From the NCBI RefSeq assembly GCF_041915215.1, contig NZ_JAYSBV010000005.1: a stretch of 64,000 nucleotides of DNA. One strand, 5' to 3'. Both the position numbers and the translations under genes were made by a program. The stretch comes from Zoogloea sp021286885. Lineage in GTDB: Bacteria > Pseudomonadota > Gammaproteobacteria > Burkholderiales > Rhodocyclaceae. Numbering within the stretch: position 1 is the first letter of the stretch; the number at the start of each line of letters is the position of its first letter. The notes beneath the pieces are model-generated. The model did not search any database. It saw nothing but the letters and a program-made list of their open reading frames with translations, and was not told the DNA's origin. Of the stretch, positions 16,699 to 26,544 are shown in pieces.

Positions 16699-17401
16699 AA
16701 CCCAAGTGATTCAGCCCGCCGACGGGGGCCTGGTGCTCGAATGCACCGATCTGGGCAAGACCTTCCGCGAAGGCGCCGCTGCCGTGGATGTGCTGCGGGG
16801 GGTGAGCCTCGCGGTGCGGCGGGGCGAGCAACTGGCGATTGTGGGTTCATCGGGCTCCGGCAAGAGCACCCTGCTGCACCTGCTGGGGGGGCTGGATGTG
16901 CCCAGCCGGGGTGCGGTGCGCTTGCTTGGGCGGGATTTTTCCAGCATCTCCGACAAGGAGCGGGGCCGGCTGCGTAATGAATCGCTGGGCTTCGTGTATC
17001 AGTTTCACCATCTGCTGGCCGAATTCACCGCCCTCGAAAACGTGGCCATGCCCCTGTTGGTGCGCCGCATGAAGCGCCCTGAGGCCCTGGCCCAGGCCAA
17101 GGCCACCCTGGAGGCGGTGGGGCTGGGTCACCGCCTGGATCACACCCCCGCCGAGCTTTCCGGGGGCGAACGCCAGCGCGCCGCCATCGCCCGTGCGCTG
17201 GTGACGCGTCCGGCTTGCGTGCTGGCCGACGAGCCCACCGGCAACCTGGACCGCCAGACCGCCGACAAAGTGTTTGAGCTGATGCTGGGCCTGGCCCGGG
17301 ATCAGGGCACCAGCTTCATCATCGTCACCCACGACAACCGGCTTGCGGCCCAGGCCACCCGCAGCCTGCAGTTGCAGGATGGGTGCTTGGTGGCGGGCTG
17401 A
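16691..17401 (+). CDS. lolD: Lipoprotein-releasing ABC transporter ATPase LolD
   Basis: The 236-residue ATPase has Walker A GSSGSGKST at about 53-61, the LolD-typical NESLGFVYQFHHLLAEFTA, signature LSGGERQ and Walker B VLADEPTGNLD. It powers release of outer-membrane lipoproteins together with the overlapping permease gene. Confidence 0.95.
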   Translation: MSETQVIQPADGGLVLECTDLGKTFREGAAAVDVLRGVSLAVRRGEQLAIVGSSGSGKSTLLHLLGGLDVPSRGAVRLLGRDFSSISDKERGRLRNESLGFVYQFHHLLAEFTALENVAMPLLVRRMKRPEALAQAKATLEAVGLGHRLDHTPAELSGGERQRAAIARALVTRPACVLADEPTGNLDRQTADKVFELMLGLARDQGTSFIIVTHDNRLAAQATRSLQLQDGCLVAG

Positions 17402-17523
17402 GAAGCAAGGTGCGCTAATTTGTATCGCATTTTCGCGGGCTGGGCGGGCTCAAGTTTGTCTGCTTAGTTCCGATACACCCCCAGGTACGGCTCAGTCGTC
17501 GAGTCACAACTTTCGGAGGTGGT

Positions 17524-19545
17524 ATGAAAGCTTTGTTTGAGCCTGGCATTCTGTTGCTCAATCGATTGAGATACTCGGCCAAGTTTGTATTGATGGGCCT
17601 GATCGCGGTGCCTGTCATCAGCTTTTTGCTGTACGAGTTCACCGTCACCCTCAAGGAGAACATCGATTTCGCCGCCCATGAGCAGGATGCCATTGGGCGG
17701 GTGCCGAGCGTGGTGCATTTTATCCGGCTGTCCCAACAGCATCGGGGGCTCTCGATATGGGTGCTTAAGGGCGATGTGAGCATGAAAGGGCGGCTGGGTG
17801 AGAAAACCGCCGAGCTGGATCGCGCCTTCCACAAGGTGAATGATGCGCTGCCGGCCGGTGTGGCGCCCACGGCCCATAAGCGTTGGAGCCAGGTGGTGCG
17901 GGACTGGGAGGACATCAAGCAGCGTGGTGCAAGCATGTCGCCCCAGGAAAGCCGCAAAATCCATAGCCAGATGATCGCCCAGGCCACCCTGGCCCTGCAT
18001 GATCTGGGGGATGACGGCTATCTCTCCCTGGATCCGGTGGCAGATACCTATTATCTGATCGTGAATGTGCTCCATGGCATGCCGGACGTGACTGAGCGCC
18101 TGGGACGCCTGCGAGCCAGTGGCACCAATGCCTTGGTGAGCAAGAATCTGGATGATGCCCTGCGCTATGAAATCAGCACCCAGATTGGTGAGCTGAACAT
18201 GGTGCGCGGCGAACTCAACGAGAACTTCACCCGGGCGGCCAGCTTTAACCCCGGTCTGCGCAGCACCCTGGAGGGCTTGAATACGCGCCTGAATCAGGGG
18301 GTCGACCAGACACTGCAAGTGCTGGAAGGGCAGATCCTGAAAGGCCAGTTCGAGATGAAGCCAGACACCTACTTCGCGCTGGTCAGCGAGAGCATTGATC
18401 TGGTGTTTACCGAGTCCGAGCAGAGCCTCCAACCCGCCATACAGCGCATGCTGACCCAGCGGGTGGCCGATTACGAGCGTAGTTTTTATCTGGCCAGCAC
18501 CCTCACGGGGGCAGCCTTGCTGGTGATGGTGTATTTCTCGGTGGCTTTCTGCCTGTCGGTCACCCGCTCGGTGGCGGAGTTGCAGGCGGGGGCTAAAACC
18601 TTGGCGGGGGGCGATCTGGCAACCCGCATTCAGCTCTCGACTCAGGATGAGTTGGCCCAGGTGGCCCAGCAGTTCAATCAGATGGCCCAGAGTTTTGCGG
18701 ACGTGATCCGCAAGCTGCAAAGTGGTGCCCAGGATGTCACTACGGCGGCTGTGGCCTTGGCGGGGTCTGCCAGCCAAGTCTCCATGGGATCCAGTCGCCA
18801 GAACGATGCAGCCTCGGCCATGGCGGCTGCGGTCGAGCAGCTGACCACCAGCATCGAGGAAATTGCCCATAGCGCCCAAGAGGCCGAAGGTGTTTCGTCC
18901 AGCTCTGGCCAACTCTCTCAGAACGGCGCCTCGGTGGTGGCTCAGACCGTGACTGAAATGGAGCGGATTGCCGTATCGGTGCGTGAATCGGCGGGCGTGA
19001 TCCAGGCTTTGGGCGAACAATCGGCCCAGATTTCCAGCATCGTGAATTCGATCAAGGAAATTGCAGATCAAACCAATCTGCTGGCCCTGAATGCCGCGAT
19101 TGAGGCCGCCCGGGCAGGGGAAACCGGGCGGGGTTTTGCGGTGGTGGCCGATGAGGTGCGCAAGCTGGCCGAACGCACCACCAAGGCAACCGGCGAAATT
19201 ACCCAGATGGTGAATGCCATTCAGGCAGGCACGGGCCGTGCCGTGCAGACCATGGAGGATGGGGTGGCTCGGGTTCAGGCCGGGGTGGCCCTGGCAGGGG
19301 AGGCCGGCGCGTCCATGGGGCAGATCCGTAGTGGGGCTGATCAGGTGGTCGGCGTGGTGGCCGTGATTTCCCAATCCCTGCGGGAGCAGGGGGTGACCAG
19401 TTCGGAAATTGCGCGCAACGTCGAGCAGATTGCCCAAATGGCGGAGAGCAACAACACCGAAATCCAGGCGACCGCCTCGACCGCCCACCGTCTCGAAAAC
19501 CTCGCCCAGCAACTGCGCTCCGAGGTGTCCCACTTCCGGGTCTGA
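17524..19545 (+). CDS. Methyl-accepting chemotaxis protein
   Basis: A 673-residue transducer: helix 1 at about 18-38 (FVLMGLIAVPVISFLL), a large mostly helical periplasmic sensor domain to about 318, helix 2 near 322-345, a HAMP segment, then the signalling domain with the hairpin tip containing SSIVNSIKEIADQTNLLALN and AAIEAARAGETGRGFAVV. It transmits ligand signals to CheA/CheW. No CheW-binding pentapeptide receptor tail is seen. It has a strong terminator downstream and is transcribed alone. Confidence 0.93.
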   Translation: MKALFEPGILLLNRLRYSAKFVLMGLIAVPVISFLLYEFTVTLKENIDFAAHEQDAIGRVPSVVHFIRLSQQHRGLSIWVLKGDVSMKGRLGEKTAELDRAFHKVNDALPAGVAPTAHKRWSQVVRDWEDIKQRGASMSPQESRKIHSQMIAQATLALHDLGDDGYLSLDPVADTYYLIVNVLHGMPDVTERLGRLRASGTNALVSKNLDDALRYEISTQIGELNMVRGELNENFTRAASFNPGLRSTLEGLNTRLNQGVDQTLQVLEGQILKGQFEMKPDTYFALVSESIDLVFTESEQSLQPAIQRMLTQRVADYERSFYLASTLTGAALLVMVYFSVAFCLSVTRSVAELQAGAKTLAGGDLATRIQLSTQDELAQVAQQFNQMAQSFADVIRKLQSGAQDVTTAAVALAGSASQVSMGSSRQNDAASAMAAAVEQLTTSIEEIAHSAQEAEGVSSSSGQLSQNGASVVAQTVTEMERIAVSVRESAGVIQALGEQSAQISSIVNSIKEIADQTNLLALNAAIEAARAGETGRGFAVVADEVRKLAERTTKATGEITQMVNAIQAGTGRAVQTMEDGVARVQAGVALAGEAGASMGQIRSGADQVVGVVAVISQSLREQGVTSSEIARNVEQIAQMAESNNTEIQATASTAHRLENLAQQLRSEVSHFRV

Positions 19546-19591
19546 GGCGCGTGTTTGTGAGCTGATGGGCCTTGATGGGCCGTGTAGATCT

Positions 19592-19643
19592 AAAAACGCC
19601 AACCCCCGCCATCGGCCAGGCCGGAGCGGGGGTTGGCGTTTTT
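19592..19643 (+). terminator. Long bidirectional terminator hairpin
   Basis: AAAAACGCCAACCCCCGC at 19592-19609 pairs perfectly with GCGGGGGTTGGCGTTTTT at 19626-19643. It separates the chemotaxis gene from the convergent potassium channel gene and has a T tract on both strands. Confidence 0.93.
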
Positions 19644-19674
19644 GCGTGGATGATGTCTGGCTGCCTGCCGGGGA

Positions 19675-20757
19675 TCAGTCGGGTAGCAGGGCGGTTTCCA
19701 GTTCCTGGCGCCCCAGGGGCGAGGCCATGGCGATGATGTGCTGGCCCGGCTCCAGCATGAAATCCTTGGGCGGATTGAATACAAAGTCCGAACCAGTACG
19801 CACGGCCACCAGCACATAGTTGGGGCTGCGCAGCTGCAGGGTGCCCAGGGCCCGGGGGGCAAACTGGCGCGGTACCGGGACTTCTTCCAGGCGCAGCTTG
19901 TGCTCGGAGCGCAGCATCTCGTCCAGGAAAGTCACCACGTGGGGGCGCACCATGCTGGAAGCAATCCGCATCCCGCCGCTGAAATCGGGCGATACCACGC
20001 TGTCGGCGCCGGCCCGGCGCAGCTTCTCGCCGTTGCGCACCTCGTGGCAGCGGGCCACGATGCGAATGTCCGGGTGAAGCTGTTTGGCGGTGAATACGAT
20101 CATCAGGTTGCGGCTGTCATCCCCGGTGACTGCAAATACCCCCTGGGCCCGGTCGATGCCGGCGCTCTGGAGCAGATCATCGTCGCTCGCATCGCCCACC
20201 AGGTAGATCAGCCCCGGATGGCGTTCGCGTTGGGCCTCCAGCGCGCTTTCGTCCATGTCGATGGCCACAAAGTGGCGATTGGTATTGCTCAGTTCCCGGG
20301 CCACATTGCGCCCGACCCGGCCAAAGCCGCAGATGATGTAATGGCCTTGCAGTTTTTGGACCTGCTTTTCCATGCGACGTCTCCGCAAGGTGTAATCCAG
20401 ATCGCTTTCCAGAAAGAAAACGGTCAGGCTGGTAAACAAAAAGGTCACGGCCCCGAAGCCCGCCAGGGCGATCAGGCCCGCAAACAGGCGCTCCACGATC
20501 CCGTCGATGGGCACCACTTCCCCGTAGCCCACCGTGGTGATGGTGATGAGCGTCATGTAGAGCGCGTCGGAGAAATTCGCCTTGTCGCCACCGGCCAGAT
20601 AGAAGCCGCCTGTCCCCAGCACGGTGAGGGCCAGCAGCAGGCCTGCGGCGTAGTAGATGCGCAGCAGGATGCGCGGCAACTGGGTGCGTCGCTGGGAATG
20701 GCGGGGGCGTACCGGGGCCGGCGTACGGGGCGGGCCAAACAGGCGGGGCAGCTTCAT
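19675..20757 (-). CDS. Potassium channel protein with TrkA-N (RCK) domain
   Basis: The 360-residue protein has two membrane helices flanking the selectivity filter TITTVGYGEVVP (about residues 71-82), then a cytosolic RCK domain with the Rossmann motif ICGFGRVGRNVA, VGDASDDDLL and a TrkA-C-like end (PPKDFMLEPGQHIIAMA). It is a ligand-gated K+ channel. ATG at 20757 overlaps the stop of the DUF2062 gene; reading further upstream would be the wrong frame of that gene. Confidence 0.92.
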   Translation of the reverse strand: MKLPRLFGPPRTPAPVRPRHSQRRTQLPRILLRIYYAAGLLLALTVLGTGGFYLAGGDKANFSDALYMTLITITTVGYGEVVPIDGIVERLFAGLIALAGFGAVTFLFTSLTVFFLESDLDYTLRRRRMEKQVQKLQGHYIICGFGRVGRNVARELSNTNRHFVAIDMDESALEAQRERHPGLIYLVGDASDDDLLQSAGIDRAQGVFAVTGDDSRNLMIVFTAKQLHPDIRIVARCHEVRNGEKLRRAGADSVVSPDFSGGMRIASSMVRPHVVTFLDEMLRSEHKLRLEEVPVPRQFAPRALGTLQLRSPNYVLVAVRTGSDFVFNPPKDFMLEPGQHIIAMASPLGRQELETALLPD

Positions 20758-21293
20758 GGGCGCAGCACCTGGCGCTGTTGCCAGCGGCGCACCAGATACC
20801 AGCGCCAGGCCAGCCGGGTCAGCCCGTAGCCAACGAGGGCCAGCCCGCTGGCGAGTACCAGCAGGCCCAGGGCCAGGGGCTGGCCCAGGTTTTGGAGCCA
20901 GCCGACGAGTTCCAGCACCCACGCGCTCAGGCTCTGGGCGTGCCATTCGGGCGGTTCGGTGAAGCGGGCCGGGCCGGGGCCCAGAATCCGTTCGCCCAGG
21001 CCGAAGGCCAGGATGTAAAGGGGCACGATGGTGAAAGGATTGGTGTAGAGGGTTGTGAACAGGGCGAGGGGCAGATTCACCCGCCACACCAGGCAGACCA
21101 GGGCCGCCCCCAGCATCTGGAAGGGGCCGGGGATCAACCCGCAAAACAGCCCCACCGCCACTGCACCCGCCGCCGAACGGCGGTTCAGGTGCCACAGGCA
21201 GGGGTGGAGTAGGGTGGCGCCAAAGGGCGCCAGCCAGCGGTTGGCGGCCAAGGTCGCAGGGTCTGGCAGGTAATTCTTGATCAGTCGGCGCAT
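20754..21293 (-). CDS. DUF2062 membrane protein
   Basis: A protein of about 179 residues beginning MRRLIKNYLPDPATLAANRW, with three or four hydrophobic segments and the family pattern VGLFCGLIPGPFQMLGAALVC and YTNPFTIVPLYILAFGLG. The function of DUF2062 proteins is unknown. ATG at 21293 fits relatives; an upstream in-frame start at 21326 would add eleven residues. It overlaps the K+ channel gene by 4 bases and probably forms an operon with it. Confidence 0.85.
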   Translation of the reverse strand: MRRLIKNYLPDPATLAANRWLAPFGATLLHPCLWHLNRRSAAGAVAVGLFCGLIPGPFQMLGAALVCLVWRVNLPLALFTTLYTNPFTIVPLYILAFGLGERILGPGPARFTEPPEWHAQSLSAWVLELVGWLQNLGQPLALGLLVLASGLALVGYGLTRLAWRWYLVRRWQQRQVLRP

Positions 21294-21382
21294 GGATGAA
21301 GCAGGGCAAGACCCGCATGGGGACAAGGATTTTAACCGACCGGGCCAGCCCTGGGGGTTTCCCTTGGGGCTAAAGTCCGGCT

Positions 21383-23731
21383 ATGGAAATTATCTGTATT
21401 GCATGGCTGGCCGGGGTGGCCCTGATCCAGTGGGCGCCCGCCCTCCCTGACCCGCTCGCCTGGGCCGGGCTGGTGCTCGGGGGCGGGGTGGGATTGATCT
21501 ACGCCATGCTGGCCCCGCCGGGCCGGGGGCGCCGGCCTGCGCTGGTTCTGGCGGCCCTGTTGCTGGGGGGCGCTTACACCGCCTGGCGTGCCGAGCTGCG
21601 TTTGGCGGATGCGCTGCCCCTGGCCCTGGAAGGCCAGGAGGTGGAGGTGAGCGGCGTGGTGGCCAGCCTGCCCCAGAGCCTGGAGAAGGGCGTGCGCTTT
21701 GTGTTTGAAGTGGAGCCGGACACCACGCCCGCTTCCATCCCCGTTCCGCGTCGCCTGCTGCTGGCCTGGTATCGGGGCTGGCAAGAGGATGAATGGTATG
21801 GCAACCCCCAGGTGCATGCGGGGGAGCGCTGGCGCTTCACCCTGCGTCTGCGCCGCCCCCACGGCAGCGTGAATCCGGATGGCTTCGACTTTGAAGCCTG
21901 GCTGCTGGAGCAGGATCTGCGCGCCACCGGGCAGGTGCGCCCGGGCAAGGCCCAGCGGCTGGAGGTGTTGGCCCCGGGGCTGGGCTACCGGATCGAGCAC
22001 TGGCGCGAAGTCATCCGCCAGCGTTTTCTGGAGGCCCTGCCCGACAAGCCCTACGCGGGGGTGCTGATTGCGCTGGCGGTGGGCGACCAGCGCGCCATTC
22101 CGCCGGCCCAGTGGCAGATGTTCGCCACCACAGGCATCGCCCACCTGGTAGCCATCAGCGGCATGCACATTACCTTGCTGGCGGCGCTGCTGGGGCGGCT
22201 GGTGCATGGGCTGTGGGCGCGTTTTCCGGCCCTGGTGCTGCGCTGGCCGGCGCGTCAGGCGGCAGTGCTGGCGGGGGCTTTGGGGGCCTGGGCGTATTGC
22301 CTCCTGGCCGGCTGGGGGATTCCAGCCCAGCGCACCCTGTACATGCTGGCGGTGGGCGCCCTGGCCTTGTTGCTGCGCCGGGAGCTGGCCGCTGGCCCGG
22401 TCTTGGCCCTGGCGCTGGGAGTGGTGTTGTTGATCGACCCCTGGGCGGTGCTGGCGCCGGGCTTCTGGCTCTCCTTCGGCGCAGTGGCCTGTCTGTTCTG
22501 GGCCCTGGGTGGGCGTTTGGGGGCGGAGGCGGGCTGGCGCGCCGGGCTGCGTACCCAGTGGGTCGTCACCCTGGGGTTGTTGCCCGCCATGCTGATCCTG
22601 TTCCAGCAGTTTTCGCTGGTGTCACCCCTGGCCAACGCGTTGGCGGTGCCCCTCATCAGCTTTCTGGTGACGCCCTTGGCCCTGGCCTATGCGTTGTTGC
22701 CGCTCCAGATGCTGGCAGATCTGGCCCACGGGCTGCTGGCCTGGGGCATGGTGCCGGTGGAATGGCTGGCCCGTTGGCCCGGGGCCCAATGGCAGCAGGC
22801 CCGCCCGCCCCTGGCGCTGGTGCTGCTGGCCCTGCCGGGCTGTTTGTGGCTGCTCCTGCCCCGGGGCACGCCGGCCCGCTGGCTCGGGGGGCTGTTGCTG
22901 GTGCCCCTGGTGGGCTGGACGCCCCCCCGCCCGGCCCCCGGCAGTGCCCGGGTAACGTTGCTGGATGTGGGCCAGGGGCTGGCGGTGCATGTGGCCACCG
23001 CCGGGCATGATCTGGTGTACGACGCGGGCCCGGCCTTTTCGGCGGAGGCCAATAGCGGGGAGCGCATCCTCCTGCCTTATCTGCGCGCCCAGGGCGTGCG
23101 CCAGCTGGACGAATTCATCATCACCCATCCAGATCAAGACCATGCCGGGGGCGCCGAATCGGTGTTCCTGGGGCTGCCTGTGGCCCGGGTGCGCGCCTCT
23201 TTGCCGGCCAGCCACCCGGTGCGCCTGATGGCGGGGGCCGCCTACCAGCCTTGTGCCGCCGGCCAGCGCTGGGTGTGGGACGGGGTGGGCTTTGAAGTGC
23301 TCTCGCCCCGGGGCGCGGTGGAGGAGGGGGACGAGCGCAAGACCAACGCCTGGTCCTGCGTGCTGCGCATCGACGCCGCTGGCCAGCGCTTGCTGCTTAC
23401 CGCCGACATGGAAGCCCCCACCGAAGCTGAACTGGTGGCCGCCGATCCTGCTGCGCTGGCGGCGGATGTGGTGGTGGTGCCCCATCACGGCAGCCGCACT
23501 TCATCCACCCCGCCCTTCATTGCCGCCACGGGCGCCCGTTGGGCCCTGTTTCCGGTGGGCTACCGCAACCGCTTCTACCACCCCCATCCCAAAGTCTGGG
23601 CGGCCTGGGGTGCGGCGGGGGCCGAACGCCTGCGCACTGACCAGGGCGGCGCCCTGCGCATCCACATGGAATCGGACGGACTGCGCGTGGAGCCCTGGCG
23701 CACGGTGGAGAAGCGCTACTGGCGCGACTGA
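21383..23731 (+). CDS. comEC: ComEC/Rec2 DNA uptake channel
   Basis: At 782 residues this has the full ComEC architecture: N-terminal DUF4131 region with helices, the competence domain (VAISGMHITLLAALLGRLVHG and AGWGIPAQRTLYMLAVGALA), about ten membrane helices in total, and a C-terminal metallo-beta-lactamase-like domain with LLDVGQGLAVHV, THPDQDHAGGAES and VVPHHGSRTSS. It forms the inner-membrane channel for transforming DNA, implying natural competence if the other com genes are present. Confidence 0.95.
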   Translation: MEIICIAWLAGVALIQWAPALPDPLAWAGLVLGGGVGLIYAMLAPPGRGRRPALVLAALLLGGAYTAWRAELRLADALPLALEGQEVEVSGVVASLPQSLEKGVRFVFEVEPDTTPASIPVPRRLLLAWYRGWQEDEWYGNPQVHAGERWRFTLRLRRPHGSVNPDGFDFEAWLLEQDLRATGQVRPGKAQRLEVLAPGLGYRIEHWREVIRQRFLEALPDKPYAGVLIALAVGDQRAIPPAQWQMFATTGIAHLVAISGMHITLLAALLGRLVHGLWARFPALVLRWPARQAAVLAGALGAWAYCLLAGWGIPAQRTLYMLAVGALALLLRRELAAGPVLALALGVVLLIDPWAVLAPGFWLSFGAVACLFWALGGRLGAEAGWRAGLRTQWVVTLGLLPAMLILFQQFSLVSPLANALAVPLISFLVTPLALAYALLPLQMLADLAHGLLAWGMVPVEWLARWPGAQWQQARPPLALVLLALPGCLWLLLPRGTPARWLGGLLLVPLVGWTPPRPAPGSARVTLLDVGQGLAVHVATAGHDLVYDAGPAFSAEANSGERILLPYLRAQGVRQLDEFIITHPDQDHAGGAESVFLGLPVARVRASLPASHPVRLMAGAAYQPCAAGQRWVWDGVGFEVLSPRGAVEEGDERKTNAWSCVLRIDAAGQRLLLTADMEAPTEAELVAADPAALAADVVVVPHHGSRTSSTPPFIAATGARWALFPVGYRNRFYHPHPKVWAAWGAAGAERLRTDQGGALRIHMESDGLRVEPWRTVEKRYWRD

Positions 23732-23798
23732 AACCCGGATTGCCGCACTGCGGTGCTATCCTTGGGCCATCACAACCTTGAGCCGCACCACGATTGCC

Positions 23799-24728
23799 AT
23801 GAGCCTGATTGCTGCGTTGCGCCGCCTGCTGGGCGGCACCCTCCAAACGCCCTCTGTTGCCCCCGCTGCCGCCGGTCCCCGGGCGCACAGCGTCCAGTGC
23901 TGTGGCCCCCACGGCCTGCACCGGATGCACTATCTGGAGTGGGGCGACCCGGCCAACCCCCGGGTGCTGGTCTGCGTCCATGGCCTCACCCGCAATGCCC
24001 GGGATTTCGACGACCTGGCCCGGGCCCTTGCCGGCCATTACCGGGTGATCTGCCCGGATGTGGCCGGGCGCGGCAAGAGCGACTGGCTGGCGGTCAAGGC
24101 CGATTACCAGTTCCCCACCTACGTGGCTGACATGTTCACCCTGTTGGCCCGGCTGGATGTGGAGACGGTGGATTGGGTGGGCACCTCCATGGGCGGGCTG
24201 ATCGGCATGCTCATCGCCAGCCTGCCCGGCAATCCGATTCGCAAGCTGGTGCTCAATGATGTGGGCCCGCTGATTACCGCCCAGTCCCTGCGCCGCATTG
24301 GCGAGTACGTGGGAAAAGCCCCGGTTTTCCCTGATCGGGCCGCCGCCGAAGCCTACATCCGGGCGGTGAGTGCACCTTTTGGCCAACTCACCGATGCCCA
24401 GTGGGCCCAGCTCACCGACAGCTCCATCCTCCAGACCGATGTGGGCTGGGCCATGGCCTACGATCCGGGCATCGGCGACGCTTTCCGCCAGGCCCCGGTG
24501 GTGCTGGATGTGGATCTGTGGCCGGTGTACGACAGCATCCGCTGCCCGGTGCTGCTGGTGCGCGGTGCCGAATCCGACCTGCTGCTGGACGAAACCGCCC
24601 GGCGCATGACCGAGCGCGGGCCCCAGGCCCGGCGGGTGGACATCCCCGGCGTGGGCCACGCCCCCACCCTGATGGACGAAGCCCAGATCGCCCCGGTGCG
24701 CAGCTTCCTGCTGGAGGGCGTGCAATGA
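23799..24728 (+). CDS. Alpha/beta-fold hydrolase
   Basis: A 309-residue alpha/beta hydrolase with oxyanion region CVHGLTRNARDFDDLA, nucleophile elbow WVGTSMGGLIGM (Ser about 130), an acid near AESDLLLDE and catalytic His in GVGHAPTLMDE. The substrate is unknown. I used ATG at 23799 (MSLIAALRRLLGG); the in-frame region before it belongs to comEC. The stop overlaps the next gene's start by 3 bases. Confidence 0.9.
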   Translation: MSLIAALRRLLGGTLQTPSVAPAAAGPRAHSVQCCGPHGLHRMHYLEWGDPANPRVLVCVHGLTRNARDFDDLARALAGHYRVICPDVAGRGKSDWLAVKADYQFPTYVADMFTLLARLDVETVDWVGTSMGGLIGMLIASLPGNPIRKLVLNDVGPLITAQSLRRIGEYVGKAPVFPDRAAAEAYIRAVSAPFGQLTDAQWAQLTDSSILQTDVGWAMAYDPGIGDAFRQAPVVLDVDLWPVYDSIRCPVLLVRGAESDLLLDETARRMTERGPQARRVDIPGVGHAPTLMDEAQIAPVRSFLLEGVQ

Positions 24729-25408
24729 ATGGTGCCTGGCTCCAGGCCTTTACCGCAGTCGATTGGTTTGCCCTCACCTGGTTTGTGTGCTGCTGGTTTG
24801 GCTATGGCTGGATCTGCGAGCACGGCCCCAAGGGCGCCCGGGGGCTGATGGGGGTGAGCCACGAATTCCGGCTGGGCTGGGCGCGCCAGCTCCTGCGCCG
24901 GGAGGTGCGGGTGGCCGATTCATCCCTGGTGGGGAATCTGATGCAGAACGTCTCGTTCTACGCCAACACCACCATTTATGTCATCGCCGGCCTGCTGGCC
25001 CTGCTGGGCACCGTCGACAAGCTGATCGACGCCGCCGAGGAGCTGCCCTTTGCCCGCCACGTCTCCCGGGACGTGTGGGAGGTAAAGCTGCTGCTCCTGC
25101 TCATGGTGTTTGTGGGTGCTTACTTCAAGTTCACCTGGTCTCTGCGCCAGTTCAACATGCTCTCCATCCTGATCGGTGCCGCTCCGCCCCCGGGCGAGGG
25201 CACCGAAGACGACGCCCAGCGCCTGGCCAAGGTCAACTCCCTGGCCGGGGACGAATTCAACCGGGGCATCCGCGCCTATTACTTCGGCCTCGCAGCGGTG
25301 TTCTGGTTCGTCCACCCGGGCTTTTTCATTGCCTTCACCACCTTCATCGTGCTGGTGCTCTACCGGCGGGACTTTTTGTCGCATACGTTTTTGGCGATGA
25401 AGAGGTGA
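24725..25408 (+). CDS. DUF599 membrane protein
   Basis: A 227-residue protein with about four membrane helices (residues 9-29, 74-96, 118-138 and 189-215) and the DUF599 features SLRQFNMLSILIGAAP, FNRGIRAYYFGLAAVFWF and a charged cytoplasmic N-terminal loop. The function is unknown. ATG at 24725 overlaps the hydrolase stop codon, so the two genes form an operon. Confidence 0.88.
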   Translation: MNGAWLQAFTAVDWFALTWFVCCWFGYGWICEHGPKGARGLMGVSHEFRLGWARQLLRREVRVADSSLVGNLMQNVSFYANTTIYVIAGLLALLGTVDKLIDAAEELPFARHVSRDVWEVKLLLLLMVFVGAYFKFTWSLRQFNMLSILIGAAPPPGEGTEDDAQRLAKVNSLAGDEFNRGIRAYYFGLAAVFWFVHPGFFIAFTTFIVLVLYRRDFLSHTFLAMKR

Positions 25409-25461
25409 GGTGCTGAAGCGCTCGCCTGGGCGCCAACTCAGGCCCAAATCCAGGCCCAAAC

Positions 25462-26274
25462 CTACCCGAGGGCCGGTTGCTCCATGGTGAGCAGCCGGCC
25501 CTCGATTTTTTGGATCGCCCCCCGCAGTTCGGGCAAATAGCGCTGGGCGGCTTCTTCTACGCTCAGGGCTTTGCGCAGGAAGACCACGTTGATGCAGCCC
25601 AGCACCTGGCCCTGGCGGCGGATGGGGAGGGCAATGGCGCCGATCTTGAGCTGTTCGGTCCATTCACCTTCGTTGCTGGCATAGCCCCGTTCCCGGGTGC
25701 GGGCCAGATGGGTTTCGACAAAGCCGGGGCTGCGGGCCAGCCGGGATTGTTCGTCCTGCCCGGCCATGAGCAGCCCGAGCAGCTGTTGCCTTTCTTCTTC
25801 ACCACAAAACGCCAGATAGGCCCGCCCGGCAGCGGTCATCAGGAGGGGCAGGCGCTGGCGGATCATGGCCCGGTGGAAGGACAGGGGGCTGAAGCGGTGG
25901 GTGGTTTCCCGCACCAGCATGGCATCGCCATCAATGGTGCATAGGTCCGAGGGCCACACCACCTTTTGCAGCAGTTCTCCCAGCACCGGGTTGGCGATCT
26001 CGGAGATCCATTCGTCATCGGTGAAGCCGTCGCTCAGCTGGCGGATTTTATGGGTCAGCCGGTAGCTGTCGTCGGAGTCGCTGCGTCGCACGTAGCCTTC
26101 ATCCTGCAGGGTTTCGAGCATGCGCCGGACGGTGGTGCGGTGCAGCCCGGTGCGCCCGCTCAGCTCGGCAATGCTCGCCCAGCCGCCGGGGGAGCGGTTG
26201 ATGGCATGCAACAGGGCCAGCCCTCGGCTCAGGCCTTGCACGGTTCGGTAACGGGCGCCGGTGGATGGTCGCAT
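25462..26274 (-). CDS. mhpR: IclR-family regulator, MhpR-like
   Basis: The 270-residue protein has a winged-helix domain at about 11-65 (GLALLHAINRSPGGWASIAE, GLHRTTVRRMLETLQDEGYV) and an IclR effector domain (LPLLMTAAGRAYLAF, ALPIRRQGQVLGCINVVF). It is divergent from mhpB, 270 bases away, and a TGTGCAC-ATA-GTGCACA palindrome sits between them. MhpR in E. coli activates the mhp operon with 3-hydroxyphenylpropionate as inducer; the same role is inferred here. Confidence 0.9.
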   Translation of the reverse strand: MRPSTGARYRTVQGLSRGLALLHAINRSPGGWASIAELSGRTGLHRTTVRRMLETLQDEGYVRRSDSDDSYRLTHKIRQLSDGFTDDEWISEIANPVLGELLQKVVWPSDLCTIDGDAMLVRETTHRFSPLSFHRAMIRQRLPLLMTAAGRAYLAFCGEEERQQLLGLLMAGQDEQSRLARSPGFVETHLARTRERGYASNEGEWTEQLKIGAIALPIRRQGQVLGCINVVFLRKALSVEEAAQRYLPELRGAIQKIEGRLLTMEQPALG

Positions 26275-26314
26275 GGGTCTGAAAATTTTTGAAAAAATTA
26301 TTTTAAATCAGTGT

Positions 26315-26331
26315 TGTGCACATAGTGCACA
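26315..26331. promoter_or_regulatory. Probable IclR/MhpR operator palindrome
   Basis: TGTGCAC-ATA-GTGCACA is a perfect 7-3-7 inverted repeat in the mhpR-mhpB intergenic region. Its half sites resemble the GTGCAC half sites I recall for the E. coli MhpR operator. It lies 41 bases from mhpR and 214 bases from mhpB. The rest of the 270-base gap shows no certain promoter. Confidence 0.65.
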
Positions 26332-26544
26332 TCGCTGAAATAAATTTTCGTCTGCAGGGCCCCCTCCCTAGAATCGCCCCACCACAACAACACGACCTGG
26401 CGACAAGACGTCCCCCGGTGCCGTGCCAGGCGGACGCGCGCGTCTGGCGGGCGCTGGTGGGGCCGACGATCAGGTCTGCAATCCATCCGCCATTTCTGCC
26501 CCTTCGGCGGGAATGTCCGCATCTGCAATGCTGGAGGAAAGTGC

